Source: Streptomyces bluensis (GTDB lineage: Bacteria > Actinomycetota > Actinomycetes > Streptomycetales > Streptomycetaceae). Taken from it: 64,000 nucleotides of DNA. Position 1 is the stretch's first letter. The number at the start of each line of letters is the position of its first letter. The stretch lies in assembly GCF_014650715.1 (NCBI RefSeq), contig NZ_BMVM01000007.1:62001-126000 (forward strand), in the 5' to 3' direction. Under the pieces are notes generated by a model. The model saw only the letters and a list, made by a program, of their open reading frames with translations, did not search any database and was not told where the DNA came from. Of this stretch, positions 1 to 8,444 are shown in pieces. The position numbers were made by a program, and so were the translations under genes.

Positions 1-575
1 CAGATACTGAGGCCGGACGGCGTACCGCCGGAGGCGGTACGTGAAGCTCTCCGGGTCCGGTCGGGGCCGGGCGGCCCCAGGAGTGGGCGATGTGACAGGT
101 GCGGTCCGAAGACCGCACGTCCCAAGACCGCACGTCCGAAGCCCGTTCGTACGACGGCCGTTCTCATGAAGTCCGCGACCGGTTCGGCCCGAAGGCCCGA
201 AGACCCCGAGACTCCAAGACCCGCCAGGATGAAGCCCGCGACCCGTCCACGTCCTCCCCCACCTCCCCCGCGGTTGGATCGAACGACGGTCCGGGGCTTC
301 CCCGGCCGGCGCGGCCCCGGGCCGGGCCCACGGGCCTCCTCCGGTGTCGACGCGCGTGGACGGAGTCCTGGGCCGTGTCCGGCCCGGGCTCCGGAGCACC
401 CGGCGGGATCAACCTGCCGGAGGACCGCGGAGACCTGATCGCATCACGGCCCCGGCAGCGGCCCCACCCCCGGCACTTCTCCGGAGCCACCACCCCGCGG
501 ACGGGCCGTGCGCGCGCAGAGGACGCTGCCGGCCTGTCCGCGGGGCAGGTGCTTTCCGTGCGTGCGGAAGGGCTG
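1..575. other. Window edge, no confident gene
   Basis: No reading frame here looks like a recognisable protein. One plus-strand frame stays open from the window edge to about 438, but its product is a proline/arginine-rich string typical of GC-rich antisense or non-coding sequence. A short direct repeat (AAGACCGCACGTCC-like, near 107-140) and a perfect hairpin at 21-41 are the only structures I can see. Another plus frame ends at a TGA directly after that hairpin (42-44), so the tail of an upstream gene could lie here, but it cannot be named. Confidence 0.5.
21..41. terminator. Perfect 9-bp hairpin with 3-nt loop
   Basis: CGTACCGCC (21-29) and GGCGGTACG (33-41) pair perfectly around GGA. There is no U-tract, which is common for actinobacterial terminators. 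It could end transcription from the left or from the operon whose last stop codon is at 576-578, or it could be an operator. I infer a terminator from position only. Confidence 0.35.
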
Positions 576-1691
576 TCACATGCCCTTCAGGCCATGAGCC
601 GTGGCCAGCGCCACCACGAGCGAGCCGTCAGCCATGGCTCCGGCGGCCCGTGCCTGCTCGACGGCCACCACGGCGGCCGCGCTGCTCGGTTCGAGGGGCA
701 GTCCCGCTCGCCACACGCGGCGGGTCCCCGCGGTCGCGGCGGCGTCGTCCACCACCTCGGCCCGCCCGGCCGAGAGCCGTACGGCCTCCAGGGCCTGCAG
801 GGCCACGCTGTTGCCCGCGAGTGAGGGCATGACCGACGTGCCGCCCGGGAACGAGCCGTGCGGATCCGCGCCGTCCAGCACGGCCGAGACCCGCGGGAAC
901 GGCTCCACCAGGCACAGGCGAGGCACCGGCCCGCTCCCGCACAGCTCGCGGAAGCCGAGGTACACGCCCCACGCCAGATCCCCGCGGGAGGCGGGGACGA
1001 CGACCCAGTCGGGCAGACGGCCGTCGAGGTCGGCCCGGATCTCCGCGGCGAGCGTCTTGTAGCCCTCGATCCCGAAGGGGCTGCTGCCGACCGGTGGCAC
1101 CACCACGTTGGTCACCGGCAGCACCGTCCGCGAGTCAAGGTATCCGGCGAGGTGCCGCCAGCGCTGTTCCGCCTCCGGGAAGACGACGACCTCGGCACCG
1201 AGGTCGCGCATCAGCCCGACGACGTGTCCGGGCGTGTCGTCCGTGACCGCGATCTCGCAGCCCAGACCTGCCCGGGCGCAGTACGCGGCCAGCGAGACGC
1301 CCGCGTTGCCGGAGGAGGCCGCGGCCACCACCTCGTACCCGGCGTGCAGCGCCCGCGCGACGGCGAGGGCACTGAACCGGTCCTTGTGCGATCCCGTGGG
1401 GTTGGCGCCCTCCCACTTCAGCCGCAGATCGAGGTCACCGGCCGTGTCGCACCGCAGCAGCGGCGTTCCGCCCTCTCCGAGGGTGGGCGCCCCCGCGTAG
1501 GGCAGGCGGACGCCGTCGGTGGCGTCCGGTTCCCCGTACACGCAGGCCAGGTTGGCCGGCGTGCCGTTCCTCAGACAGGACGGGCAGCCTCGCGGATGGT
1601 CGTCCAGCGGCTGATGGTCGCCGCAGCGGATGCACCGCAGCGAGCGCAGGGCGGGGTGGCGGGTGACGGCCCGGGCAGTCGGCGCTCCCAT
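576..1691 (-). CDS. Threonine-synthase-like PLP enzyme
   Basis: A 371-residue fold-type II PLP enzyme resembling threonine synthase. It has an N-terminal zinc-knuckle-like Cys pattern (C20, C23, C36, C39), the PLP lysine in GSHKDRFS (K103) and the SSGNAGVS phosphate/substrate loop (about 124-131). The family performs beta- or gamma-elimination/replacement on amino acid substrates. It is the last gene of a four-gene minus-strand operon and starts 2 bases after the M24 peptidase stop. Its neighbours (another PLP beta-replacement-type enzyme and an asparagine-synthetase homologue) argue against a housekeeping threonine synthase and for a specialised amino-acid pathway. The exact substrate cannot be read from sequence. 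Confidence 0.8.
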   Translation of the reverse strand: MGAPTARAVTRHPALRSLRCIRCGDHQPLDDHPRGCPSCLRNGTPANLACVYGEPDATDGVRLPYAGAPTLGEGGTPLLRCDTAGDLDLRLKWEGANPTGSHKDRFSALAVARALHAGYEVVAAASSGNAGVSLAAYCARAGLGCEIAVTDDTPGHVVGLMRDLGAEVVVFPEAEQRWRHLAGYLDSRTVLPVTNVVVPPVGSSPFGIEGYKTLAAEIRADLDGRLPDWVVVPASRGDLAWGVYLGFRELCGSGPVPRLCLVEPFPRVSAVLDGADPHGSFPGGTSVMPSLAGNSVALQALEAVRLSAGRAEVVDDAAATAGTRRVWRAGLPLEPSSAAAVVAVEQARAAGAMADGSLVVALATAHGLKGM

Positions 1692-1693
1692 CG

Positions 1694-2887
1694 TCAGCCG
1701 ATCACCGTCAGACGGCGTTCCAGGGTGGTCAGCAGCCGGTTTCCCCCCGCGGTCACCACGAACGGGTCCTCGATCTGCACCGCACCGAGCCCGAACTCGT
1801 AGTACGGCGTCTCGAAGTTGACCACGGTCCCCTCCTCCAGACGGTCGTCGTTGTCGGGGGTGATGAGGACGGGGTCGTAGATCTCCACCCCGATGCCGTG
1901 CCCGACGTGGTGCCGACGATAGTGCGGCACCCCCGCCTCACGCACCGCCTCCATGGCCAGGTCGAACAGCTCCTTCCCCGTCATGCCGGGGCGGGCCTCG
2001 GCCAGTGCCCGGTCCTCCCCGGCGACCATGGCCGCGTGGTACCGGGCGAGCCGGTCGGACGGCTCGCCGAGGCTGTAGAGGCGCGCGATGTCGGACCAGT
2101 AGCCGTCGAGGACGCACCCCACGTCGAGCCAGAGCGAGTCGCCGCGCCGCAGCGGCTCCCGGGACACCGCCTGGCCCGCGACCCCGCCCCGGCCGAAGCG
2201 GATCAGGGTGAACTTGGGCCGGGCCCCGGCGGCCACGACGGTCGTCTCGAACTCCCGCACGAGCTCCCGCTGGGTCACCCCGGGCCGTGCCGCGGCCGTG
2301 ACCGCCCGGATGCCCTGCTCGGTGACAGCGGCCACGGCTTCCAGCCGGCGGATCTCCTCGGGCGTCTTGACCTTGCGGGTCCAGCGCAGCACCTCGGCCC
2401 CGAGCCGTACGTCGGCTCCGGGCACCGCCTCGCGCAGCACGTCGAGGTAGCCGTGCGGCACCCCCTCCTCGTCGACGGCGATCCGGGCACGCTCCAGCCC
2501 GGCCGCCCGCAGGGTGTGCACGAGGCCGTCGAGGGCGGTGGCGGGCGCCGGCCCGTCGACGGCGATCCGCCACAGCGCCTCCTCGTCGTCGCTGAGTACG
2601 GCGTCCTCGCCCTTCTCGCGGTAGAAGGTGCCGTATCCGACGGCCGACGCCACCGGCGGCAGGACGTCCTGCACCTGGTCGGCGTCGCAGCGGGAGGTGA
2701 CCAGCCGGACCTGTTCGGGCCGGTCGCGGGTGAGAACGGCGTAGAACTGCCCGGAGTGCGGGAAGACCTCCAGGGCGACGCTGGGGACACCGGTGAGGTA
2801 GTAGACGTTCTCGTACGTGGTGGCGACCACGGCGTCCAGGCCGAGTTCGTCCATCCGCGCGGTCAGTCGTTCCAGATTGGCCGGCAT
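1694..2887 (-). CDS. M24 family Xaa-Pro peptidase-like protein
   Basis: A 397-residue creatinase/aminopeptidase-P type protein. The N-terminal creatinase domain covers roughly residues 1-135 and the pita-bread M24 domain the rest. All five expected metal ligands can be seen: Asp in LWLDVG, Asp in GYWSDIAR, His in HHVGHGIG, Glu in VVNFETPYYE and Glu in QIEDPF. I chose the ATG at 2887 because GGAGGGAG lies just upstream and the family sequence begins there; an earlier in-frame start would overlap the preceding gene by about 145 bases. It lies 20 bases after the CBS-like gene and 2 before the threonine-synthase-like gene. It may hydrolyse a peptide or amide product of the operon (inference). Confidence 0.8.
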   Translation of the reverse strand: MPANLERLTARMDELGLDAVVATTYENVYYLTGVPSVALEVFPHSGQFYAVLTRDRPEQVRLVTSRCDADQVQDVLPPVASAVGYGTFYREKGEDAVLSDDEEALWRIAVDGPAPATALDGLVHTLRAAGLERARIAVDEEGVPHGYLDVLREAVPGADVRLGAEVLRWTRKVKTPEEIRRLEAVAAVTEQGIRAVTAAARPGVTQRELVREFETTVVAAGARPKFTLIRFGRGGVAGQAVSREPLRRGDSLWLDVGCVLDGYWSDIARLYSLGEPSDRLARYHAAMVAGEDRALAEARPGMTGKELFDLAMEAVREAGVPHYRRHHVGHGIGVEIYDPVLITPDNDDRLEEGTVVNFETPYYEFGLGAVQIEDPFVVTAGGNRLLTTLERRLTVIG

Positions 2888-2907
2888 CGCTGCTCCCTCC
2901 GGGCCGT

Positions 2908-3972
2908 TCACCATGTGGGTGCGGGAAGGTCGTCGGCTCCCGCCCGGGGCTCGGGCACGGCCGGGCTGACCGGGTCGCGGGCGGCTTCGATCAGCGCGTC
3001 GAGGGAGGTCAGGCCGGCCTCCTCGATGGTCTGCAACAGCCCGCGCGACCACAGCCAGTCGTCGTCGAAGGTCTCGCCGAGGTAGTTGGCGCCGTCGTCG
3101 GCCGCCACCACGATGATGCGGCTGCCGGGGTGGTGGTGGGCGTGGTGCAGCGCGCCGAACACGGCGAGCCCGGCGGACTCCCCCACCAGGACGCCCTCGG
3201 TGCGGGCCAGCAGCCGGCAGGTGGCCAGCCCTTCGTGGTCGGCGACCATGTGGACCCGGTCGATGACCTCCCGGTCCAGGCAGCCGGGGTGCCAGCCGAG
3301 GCCGATGCCCCGGGTGGCCCAGGTGCCGTGCGGGTAGCCGAAGGTCGCGGAGCCGATCACGTCGACGCCGACGGTGACGACGTCGGGCCGGGCGCGTTTG
3401 ACGGTGGCGGAGATGCCGCTGATGTGCCCGCCGGTGCCGACCACGGTGACCAGCGTGTCGAAGTCGGGGTCGTCCGCGAGCAGTTCGTGCCCGGTGGTCT
3501 CGGCGTGGGCGAGCGGGTTGGCGGGGTTGTTGTACTGATCGGGCCAGAAGGAGCCGGGGATCTCGGCGAGCAGTTCCTTGACCCGCTGGATCCGGGCGCC
3601 CTGCAGGGAACCCTGGGCATCGGGTTTGTCGACGACCTCGATCTCGGCGCCGAGGGCGGTGGCGTAACTGAGCATCGAGCGGGGCGCCTTGCGGTCGGTC
3701 ACCAGGACGATCCGGTAGCCGCGGACCACCCCGATCAGCGCCAGCGCCTTGCCGACGTTGCCGGAGGTGGACTCGATGATGGTGCCGCCGGGGGGCAGCA
3801 GTCCGTCCTGTTCGGCGTGGTTGACCATCGACAGGGTCGAGCGGTCCTTGATGCTACGGCCGGGGTTCCAGCCCTCCAGCTTGATCAGGATCTCCGAGCC
3901 CGCCACCGACCAGCGCTGCAGCCGGACCACCGGAGTGTGTCCGATGGTGTCGAGGAGGCTGTCTCTGATCAC
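2908..3972 (-). CDS. Cysteine synthase/CBS-like PLP enzyme
   Basis: A 354-residue fold-type II PLP enzyme of the cysteine-synthase/cystathionine-beta-synthase family. Visible motifs are the PLP lysine in GRSIKDRS (K42), the substrate loop STSGNVGKA (near 90) and the PLP-phosphate loop GTGGHISG (near 180). Family members catalyse beta-replacement on O-activated serine with sulfur, nitrogen or carbon nucleophiles; SbnA-type members make diaminopropionate precursors. It is the second gene of the operon, 66 bases after the asparagine-synthetase-like gene. It lacks the C-terminal CBS-pair regulatory domain. With no sulfur-assimilation genes nearby, a role in making a non-protein amino acid is the better inference. 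Confidence 0.8.
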   Translation of the reverse strand: MIRDSLLDTIGHTPVVRLQRWSVAGSEILIKLEGWNPGRSIKDRSTLSMVNHAEQDGLLPPGGTIIESTSGNVGKALALIGVVRGYRIVLVTDRKAPRSMLSYATALGAEIEVVDKPDAQGSLQGARIQRVKELLAEIPGSFWPDQYNNPANPLAHAETTGHELLADDPDFDTLVTVVGTGGHISGISATVKRARPDVVTVGVDVIGSATFGYPHGTWATRGIGLGWHPGCLDREVIDRVHMVADHEGLATCRLLARTEGVLVGESAGLAVFGALHHAHHHPGSRIIVVAADDGANYLGETFDDDWLWSRGLLQTIEEAGLTSLDALIEAARDPVSPAVPEPRAGADDLPAPTW

Positions 3973-4038
3973 GGTTGGACCTCGCAGAGTTCGGTGTCCG
4001 TCACGGGTGTCCTCCGGTCGGCGGGTGGTGGGGGCCGG

Positions 4039-5874
4039 TCACAGGACGAGCCGCACCCGGTAGTGGTCCAGCCACAGGTTGAGCTGGAGGATGAGCTCGA
4101 CGCTCGCGCGCGCCAACCGGTCCTTGGCCAACCGGTCCGGCTGACCGACGAGTTCGGTGGCCGCCGTCAGGTCGGTCAGGGGCCGGGCGGGGGCCTCGGT
4201 GTCGGCGAGCATCGCCTTGAACTCCTCCTGCAGTCGCGCCGGGTAACCCGGGTCGTGACTGATCGGGGTGGCGCTGCGGGGTCTGCGGACGACCTCCTGC
4301 GGCAGCAGGTCGGCGACGGCCTCGCGCAGCAGGCCCTTCTCGATGTCGCCGTGCCGGTGCATCTCGGCCGGGATGTTGTACGTGTACTGCAGGAGCTCAT
4401 GGGTGTTGACGGGCGAGCGGACCTGGAGCCCGGTGGCCGAGAAGATCGAGGAGTCGCCGCGGAACTGGGTCAGCACGAGGTAGGCGACCGTGCGCATCTT
4501 GCGGGCCCAGTCGTCCTCCTCCGGGAGGTGCTCGACGCCGGCGACGGCGGAGGCGTAGGTGTCCGCGTAGTACGTGGGCAGGTCGAGCCGTGCGAGCAGG
4601 TCCTGGTTCACCAGCCCGGTGCCGAAGCCGTTGCGTGCCCCGTGCCGCTGGGCCAGGGCGATCCACGGGAAGGTGCCGGACTCGACGAGCCCGCGGTCGT
4701 TGCACCAGGTGGCGCCCAGGAAGGCGTTGTCGGCGCCGAGTCCGGTGAAGACCACCTTGTGACCGTCGGCCGCCACCCGCTGGAGGAAGATCTGCTGCCA
4801 GGCGTCCATGTCGTAGATGCGGGTCGGGCAGTCCTTGGCCCGCAGCATCGACAGCCGGACGACGGGGTCGAGGATGTCGGCCGCCTCCAGCTGCACCACG
4901 TGGTGCAGCGCGTCGACGTGTTCGGCGACCATCCGGGCGTAGGGCTCGTCCTTGCTGGTGCGCATGGCGTCGGAACGGAAGCCGTCGTAGGCGTAGTCGA
5001 TGGTGTACGCGTGCAGCCGGCCGAGGTCGCGGCGGCGCAGTTCGGCGGCGATCAGCGCGGTGACGGAGGACGAGTCGACGCCGCCGGAGAGGGTGACGGC
5101 GGCCAGGTCCGCGTCGAAGGGGGTGGCGGCGCGGGCGCTCTCCTCCAGCATGGCCCGGATGCGGGCCACGGTGGTCTGCAGGTCGTCCTCGTGCGGGCGG
5201 GTCTGAAGCTTCCAGTACTGCCTACGGGTCCAGCCCGAACGGCCGAACACCGCGATCTCCCCGGCCTCCACCTGGGAGAAGCCGGAGAACAGCGGGCCGG
5301 TGGGAACGGCGTGGCAGATCACCTCTCGCAGTCCGGCCGCGTGCACGGCCGGCTGCACCTCGGGGTGCGCCAGCAGGGCCTTGCGCTCCGAACCGAAGAC
5401 CACGCCGGTGGGGGTCTCGGTGAAGAAGAGCGTCTGCCCGCCGAGTTGGTCCCTGGCCAGGACCAGCTCCTCGGTGCGGCCGTCCCAGACCGCGAGGGCG
5501 AAGGCCCCGCTCAGCCACGGCACGAAGTCACTGCCCCAGCACAGGTACGCCTGGCTGAGCAGTTCCGCCGCGGGGGCGTCCGGTGACACCGGCCGTCCGG
5601 CACCGCGCAGCCGTTCGCGCAGCGCCGTGAGGCCCCCGGGGGCTCCGGTGAGGCACAGCACGACGTCGTGGCCGTCCGCCTCGGTCACGACGGGCTGGCG
5701 TCCATCCCCGGGCTCCACCACCAGCGCGCGGTGCCCGAAGGCGGCCCTGGGCGACGTCCACACCTTCTCGCCGTCCGGTCCGCGATGGGCCAGGGAGCCG
5801 GTCATCGCGGTGATCAACGGCCGTTGCAGGGCCAGATTGCGAGAGAAGTCAATCCAGCCGACCAGACCTGACAT
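4039..5874 (-). CDS. Asparagine-synthetase homologue lacking Cys nucleophile
   Basis: A 611-residue protein with the two-domain layout of AsnB. The N-terminal Ntn-type domain (about 1-210) starts MSGLVGWIDF, where active glutamine-dependent enzymes have Cys2; here it is Ser. The usual NGEIYN glutamine-binding motif is replaced by LTGAPGG (about 76-82). The synthetase domain is intact, with the PP-loop SGGVDSSS (263-270) and GLGADNAF downstream. Homologues that lost Cys2 include beta-lactam synthetase, carbapenam synthetase and lasso-peptide cyclases, which adenylate a carboxylate and form an amide with a non-ammonia amine. I chose ATG 5874 because the family sequence starts there; the upstream in-frame extension contains no Cys. 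It is the first gene of the operon. No lasso precursor gene was found nearby. Confidence 0.82.
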   Translation of the reverse strand: MSGLVGWIDFSRNLALQRPLITAMTGSLAHRGPDGEKVWTSPRAAFGHRALVVEPGDGRQPVVTEADGHDVVLCLTGAPGGLTALRERLRGAGRPVSPDAPAAELLSQAYLCWGSDFVPWLSGAFALAVWDGRTEELVLARDQLGGQTLFFTETPTGVVFGSERKALLAHPEVQPAVHAAGLREVICHAVPTGPLFSGFSQVEAGEIAVFGRSGWTRRQYWKLQTRPHEDDLQTTVARIRAMLEESARAATPFDADLAAVTLSGGVDSSSVTALIAAELRRRDLGRLHAYTIDYAYDGFRSDAMRTSKDEPYARMVAEHVDALHHVVQLEAADILDPVVRLSMLRAKDCPTRIYDMDAWQQIFLQRVAADGHKVVFTGLGADNAFLGATWCNDRGLVESGTFPWIALAQRHGARNGFGTGLVNQDLLARLDLPTYYADTYASAVAGVEHLPEEDDWARKMRTVAYLVLTQFRGDSSIFSATGLQVRSPVNTHELLQYTYNIPAEMHRHGDIEKGLLREAVADLLPQEVVRRPRSATPISHDPGYPARLQEEFKAMLADTEAPARPLTDLTAATELVGQPDRLAKDRLARASVELILQLNLWLDHYRVRLVL

Positions 5875-6038
5875 GTCATCGCCCTCCGACGTCCGTCCAC
5901 GGGTACGCACACTGCCCTTTCCGATGCCGACGGGCGCCGGCACCGGATCGGCCTCTCACGCTTCCCGCGAGGTCTCGAGGTCGGATCGTGGGCCGCTGAA
6001 GCGGCCGGTGCCGGATCCGGCAGCGATGAGTGAGCACG

Positions 6039-6068
6039 TTGCTTACCTACATGTAGACTGTCTATATT
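6039..6068 (+). promoter_or_regulatory. Promoter with overlapping palindromic operator
   Basis: TTGCTT (6039-6044) and TATATT (6063-6068) are separated by 18 bases, a good housekeeping-type promoter for the membrane-protein gene at 6143. Between and over them lie CTACATGTAG (6047-6056, perfect palindrome) and TAGAC-T-GTCTA (6054-6064, perfect; 7 of 8 pairs when extended to 6051-6067). A repressor bound here would block the promoter, and the site sits in the divergent gap shared with the asparagine-synthetase-like operon. No regulator gene adjoins it. Confidence 0.55.
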
Positions 6069-6142
6069 TCCGTCAAGGGCGGCCGATCCGGACGGGCGCC
6101 GGCACGGCGCCTCGACCACGCGCCAGAAAGGGGAACAGACGC

Positions 6143-6565
6143 ATGGCGATCAAGGAGACGACCCTGAGTGATCTGCGCAAACTGCCATGGGCGACGATCA
6201 TCGCGCTGGGCGCCTTCTCACTCCTGCGACCGATCCTGAGCATCGTCGGGGCATACGACGACGGACCCCTCAAGAAACCGGTGGGGCCGCTGATCCTCAC
6301 CGCGCTGATCATCGTCGTGTGGATCGGCACCGCCGTGGTGCGCCGCTTCCCCCGCCCGGTCGAGTCGCTGGCATTCGTCGGCGTGGCCTACGGCGTCCTG
6401 GCACTTCTGCTGAACCTCTCGCTCCAGCCGTTCCTGGACGACGCCGAGGTGCCCCCGGTACCCGGCATGATCGGCATCCTGGTCTTCAACGCCGCGCAGG
6501 GCGCGGTCTGCGGCCTGATCGCCCTGGCCCTGCTGCGTTGGCGCTCCCGCTCCGGCAGGGCCTGA
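6143..6565 (+). CDS. Small four-helix membrane protein
   Basis: A 140-residue integral membrane protein of unknown function. Four hydrophobic stretches lie at about 16-37, 47-66, 73-95 and 108-131, with a basic C-terminal tail (RWRSRSGRA). The ATG at 6143 follows AAAGGGG at a good distance, although the frame is open much further upstream. It is transcribed divergently from the asparagine-synthetase-like operon. It could be an accessory or immunity protein for that operon or an unrelated DUF-type protein. I do not recognise a named family. Confidence 0.65.
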   Translation: MAIKETTLSDLRKLPWATIIALGAFSLLRPILSIVGAYDDGPLKKPVGPLILTALIIVVWIGTAVVRRFPRPVESLAFVGVAYGVLALLLNLSLQPFLDDAEVPPVPGMIGILVFNAAQGAVCGLIALALLRWRSRSGRA

Positions 6566-6628
6566 AAAGCACGGCGGGCCCCCTACACCCGGCACGCTCA
6601 GCGCGGACGGGTCCGATGCACACCCCAT

Positions 6629-6862
6629 CAGGCCCAAGCACGCCAGGCGATCAAGGACTGTGAGCGGTTCCTTGCCCGCTACCCAGCAGCCCTCGGAGCC
6701 GGAGCCGACCCAGCCGTCGCCACCCGCACGAAAGGCCCACTTCACGAGGCCCTGGACATCACAATCAGTCACGAACACGCCACGAGGACCGCGACCGTAA
6801 GGTCGAGGCCCTCGTCTGCGTGTCGTCAGCGGTTGTGTCCGAGGGGGCGAGTTGACCACTGA
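6629..6862 (+). pseudogene. Large serine recombinase remnant (left copy)
   Basis: The frame encodes CERFLARYPAALGAGADPA followed by EALDITISHEHA and TATVRSRPSSA. The first part resembles the segment near the coiled coil of actinobacterial large serine recombinases (typically CDRRLARYRAALDAGADPA, from memory). The second matches the C-terminal tail of the fragment at 27333-27740. The join after DPAVATRTK looks like an internal deletion. There is no catalytic N-terminal domain. It reads into a copy of the tRNA-Leu 3' end at 6835. Interpreted as a dead integrase left by an element inserted at a tRNA-Leu attachment site. Confidence 0.6.
6835..6847 (+). repeat. Attachment-site-like copy of tRNA-Leu 3' end
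   Basis: GTGTCCGAGGGGG is identical to 27704-27716, which spans the acceptor/T-stem 3' end of the tRNA-Leu gene. The following bases (CGAGTTGA) are a diverged version of the tRNA's GACTTGAA. The two copies are direct repeats about 20.9 kb apart, each preceded by a recombinase remnant, as expected for the distal end of an element integrated at the tRNA. Confidence 0.55.
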
Positions 6863-7056
6863 CGACAAGGTCGGTGGTGCCGCAAGGGCGGCTCCACCTC
6901 TGAGACTGCTGTCGCCATACGCGGAGGTTCGGCTGGGCCGCGGCGTCCATTGTCGCCGCGATCCGCGCCCGCTTCTGGGATCACATGCCCGAACTGCGGC
7001 GGCATCTCGGTACTTGGGCGGCGCGCAGCTGTCCCGCCCGCACGCGAAGGAGCCGA

Positions 7057-7641
7057 ATGACGACCACCCCTGCCACCGCCGACTACTGGGAGCCGCTCTG
7101 GGCCGGCGGACGCCGGTACCGGGAAGTCACCAGCAGCGAGGCCACACTCCTTGCCGACTTTGTGGGACCCGGCCGAGGACGCCTGGCCCTCGACATCGGC
7201 ACCGGCTACGGCGCCCTCGCCCACCACGTCCACAAGCTCGGTTACTGCACCACCGGAATAGACTTCGCACCCAGCGCCATCGCCGCAGCAGCCAAGAACG
7301 CGCCCGGCCACCAGCACGGCGAAGGGCCGACCTGGCGGCTGATGGACTTCACCAACGAGAACCTCAGTGCCCTGCCGGACCCGGCGTACGCGATCGTCAC
7401 CTGCCGCCTGGCGTACCGGTGGATGGACGACAAGCCGGCCTTCCTCGATCGCGTCCGGCAGGTCCTGGCACCCGGCGGGATCTTCTGGGTCGTCACCGAA
7501 CTCGGCGGCCGCCGCGAGGACAGCGATCCGAACAAGCACCTCGGGATCACCGTCGCCGAGGCCGAGACGCTCACGGCAAGCTGGTCCGTCGTACGCACCG
7601 CCGATCTCGACGTGTTGCGCTGCTACGCACTCCGCCCCTGA
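7057..7641 (+). CDS. Class I SAM-dependent methyltransferase
   Basis: A 194-residue protein with a Rossmann-type methyltransferase fold. Motif I is ALDIGTGYGALAHH (near 45-58) and the acidic end of strand 2 is TTGIDFAPSAI. A post-I segment TWRLMDFTNENLSAL and a CRLAYRWM motif follow. The ATG at 7057 has GAAGGAG upstream; a longer in-frame extension begins earlier but has no ribosome site. It is the first intact gene inside the tRNA-Leu island and stands alone. The substrate is unknown. A damaged second methyltransferase follows directly. Confidence 0.78.
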   Translation: MTTTPATADYWEPLWAGGRRYREVTSSEATLLADFVGPGRGRLALDIGTGYGALAHHVHKLGYCTTGIDFAPSAIAAAAKNAPGHQHGEGPTWRLMDFTNENLSALPDPAYAIVTCRLAYRWMDDKPAFLDRVRQVLAPGGIFWVVTELGGRREDSDPNKHLGITVAEAETLTASWSVVRTADLDVLRCYALRP

Positions 7642-7664
7642 ACCCGACATGGGAGCCGACTGCG

Positions 7665-7925
7665 TTGGACATCGAACGACAGACACGCCTCGCCCGGGAC
7701 GCCTACGGAAATCACCATCTGCGGCGCGGTACGCCCGTGACCGATGTGGACCAGATCACCTGGGCCCCGCAGCGAACGGCCCAGGAGACCACCTCCTGGG
7801 GGACCTCAGGGGTCTGCGCGTCCTGGACCGCGCCTGCGGCCCCGCCCGGCACGCCGCGCACCTGGCCCCACCTACCACGCACACGTGGACGCCGTCGATG
7901 CTTCCCTCAGCCTTGAACCGGCCCG
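7665..7925 (+). pseudogene. Decayed second methyltransferase
   Basis: A frame starting near 7665 (LDIERQTRLARDAYG) and, after a frame change, HLLGDLRGLRVLDRACGPA RHAAHL resemble the N-terminal part of class I methyltransferases (helix plus motif I, usually VLDLACGPGRHA). The frames are interrupted and nothing of the C-terminal half is seen, so this is a remnant. No function remains likely. Confidence 0.45.
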
Positions 7926-7998
7926 CAGCACCGGCTCCTGCCCGTCCTGGCGACCTGTACAGCCGGCCCCCGGGCTGTCCTCGACGCGCGGCAGTCGA

Positions 7999-8217
7999 TC
8001 AGACCCAACGCGGCCGCCTCGGCGGCGAGAGTCGCGCCGCCGATCGCGAACGTTCGAGTGTTTTCCAACGTGGTGTCAGGTGCGTAGTGACCGCTCGTAC
8101 GACCGCGTCGTGCACCTCGGTGTGGGTTGGGGTCGGCAGGCCGCGTTCGGCGGCGAGTTCGGTCAGGGAGGTCAAGTCGACGCGCTGCAACCGCCAGGGT
8201 GGTGTTTGTTCCTCCAC
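7999..8217 (-). CDS. Possible small hypothetical protein
   Basis: A 72-residue reading frame from GTG 8217, rich in charged residues (LTELAAERGLPTPTHTEVHDAV) and more protein-like than its surroundings. I do not recognise a family. It may be a fragment of a larger lost gene. The rest of 7926-8444 holds no supported gene. Confidence 0.22.
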   Translation of the reverse strand: MEEQTPPWRLQRVDLTSLTELAAERGLPTPTHTEVHDAVVRAVTTHLTPRWKTLERSRSAARLSPPRRPRWV

Positions 8218-8444
8218 AGGTCCCCGGCAACCTCATCGCTCGTGTCCTCGCTCATGACCGCAGTTCGTTACAGCCCGTGCGGCACCGCGTACCAGCCATG
8301 GCACCAGTACGTGATCAGCCGGCCACAACCGCTCGCACAGGCGCCTTGCCCACAGCGCTGCTCTGCACCGCGCTCCGCCCGTTCGCCGTCTCCTCCAGCG
8401 GTGAGCGGTGGCGCGCCGGAAGACCGGCTTCCTCTCCGGGCCGG

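Noticed and set aside
576..1691. Housekeeping threonine synthase (thrC)
   Set aside because: No hom or thrB beside it, and it sits in an operon with a CBS-like enzyme, an M24 peptidase and an AsnB-like ligase.
3130..5586. Long plus-strand open frame opposite the CBS-like and AsnB-like genes
   Set aside because: It is antisense to genes with clear motifs, and its product is a Gly/Val/Asp/Arg-rich string typical of shadow frames in GC-rich DNA.
4039..5874. Lasso-peptide cyclase
   Set aside because: No precursor peptide, B1/B2 leader peptidase or ABC exporter is visible nearby; domain order alone is not enough.
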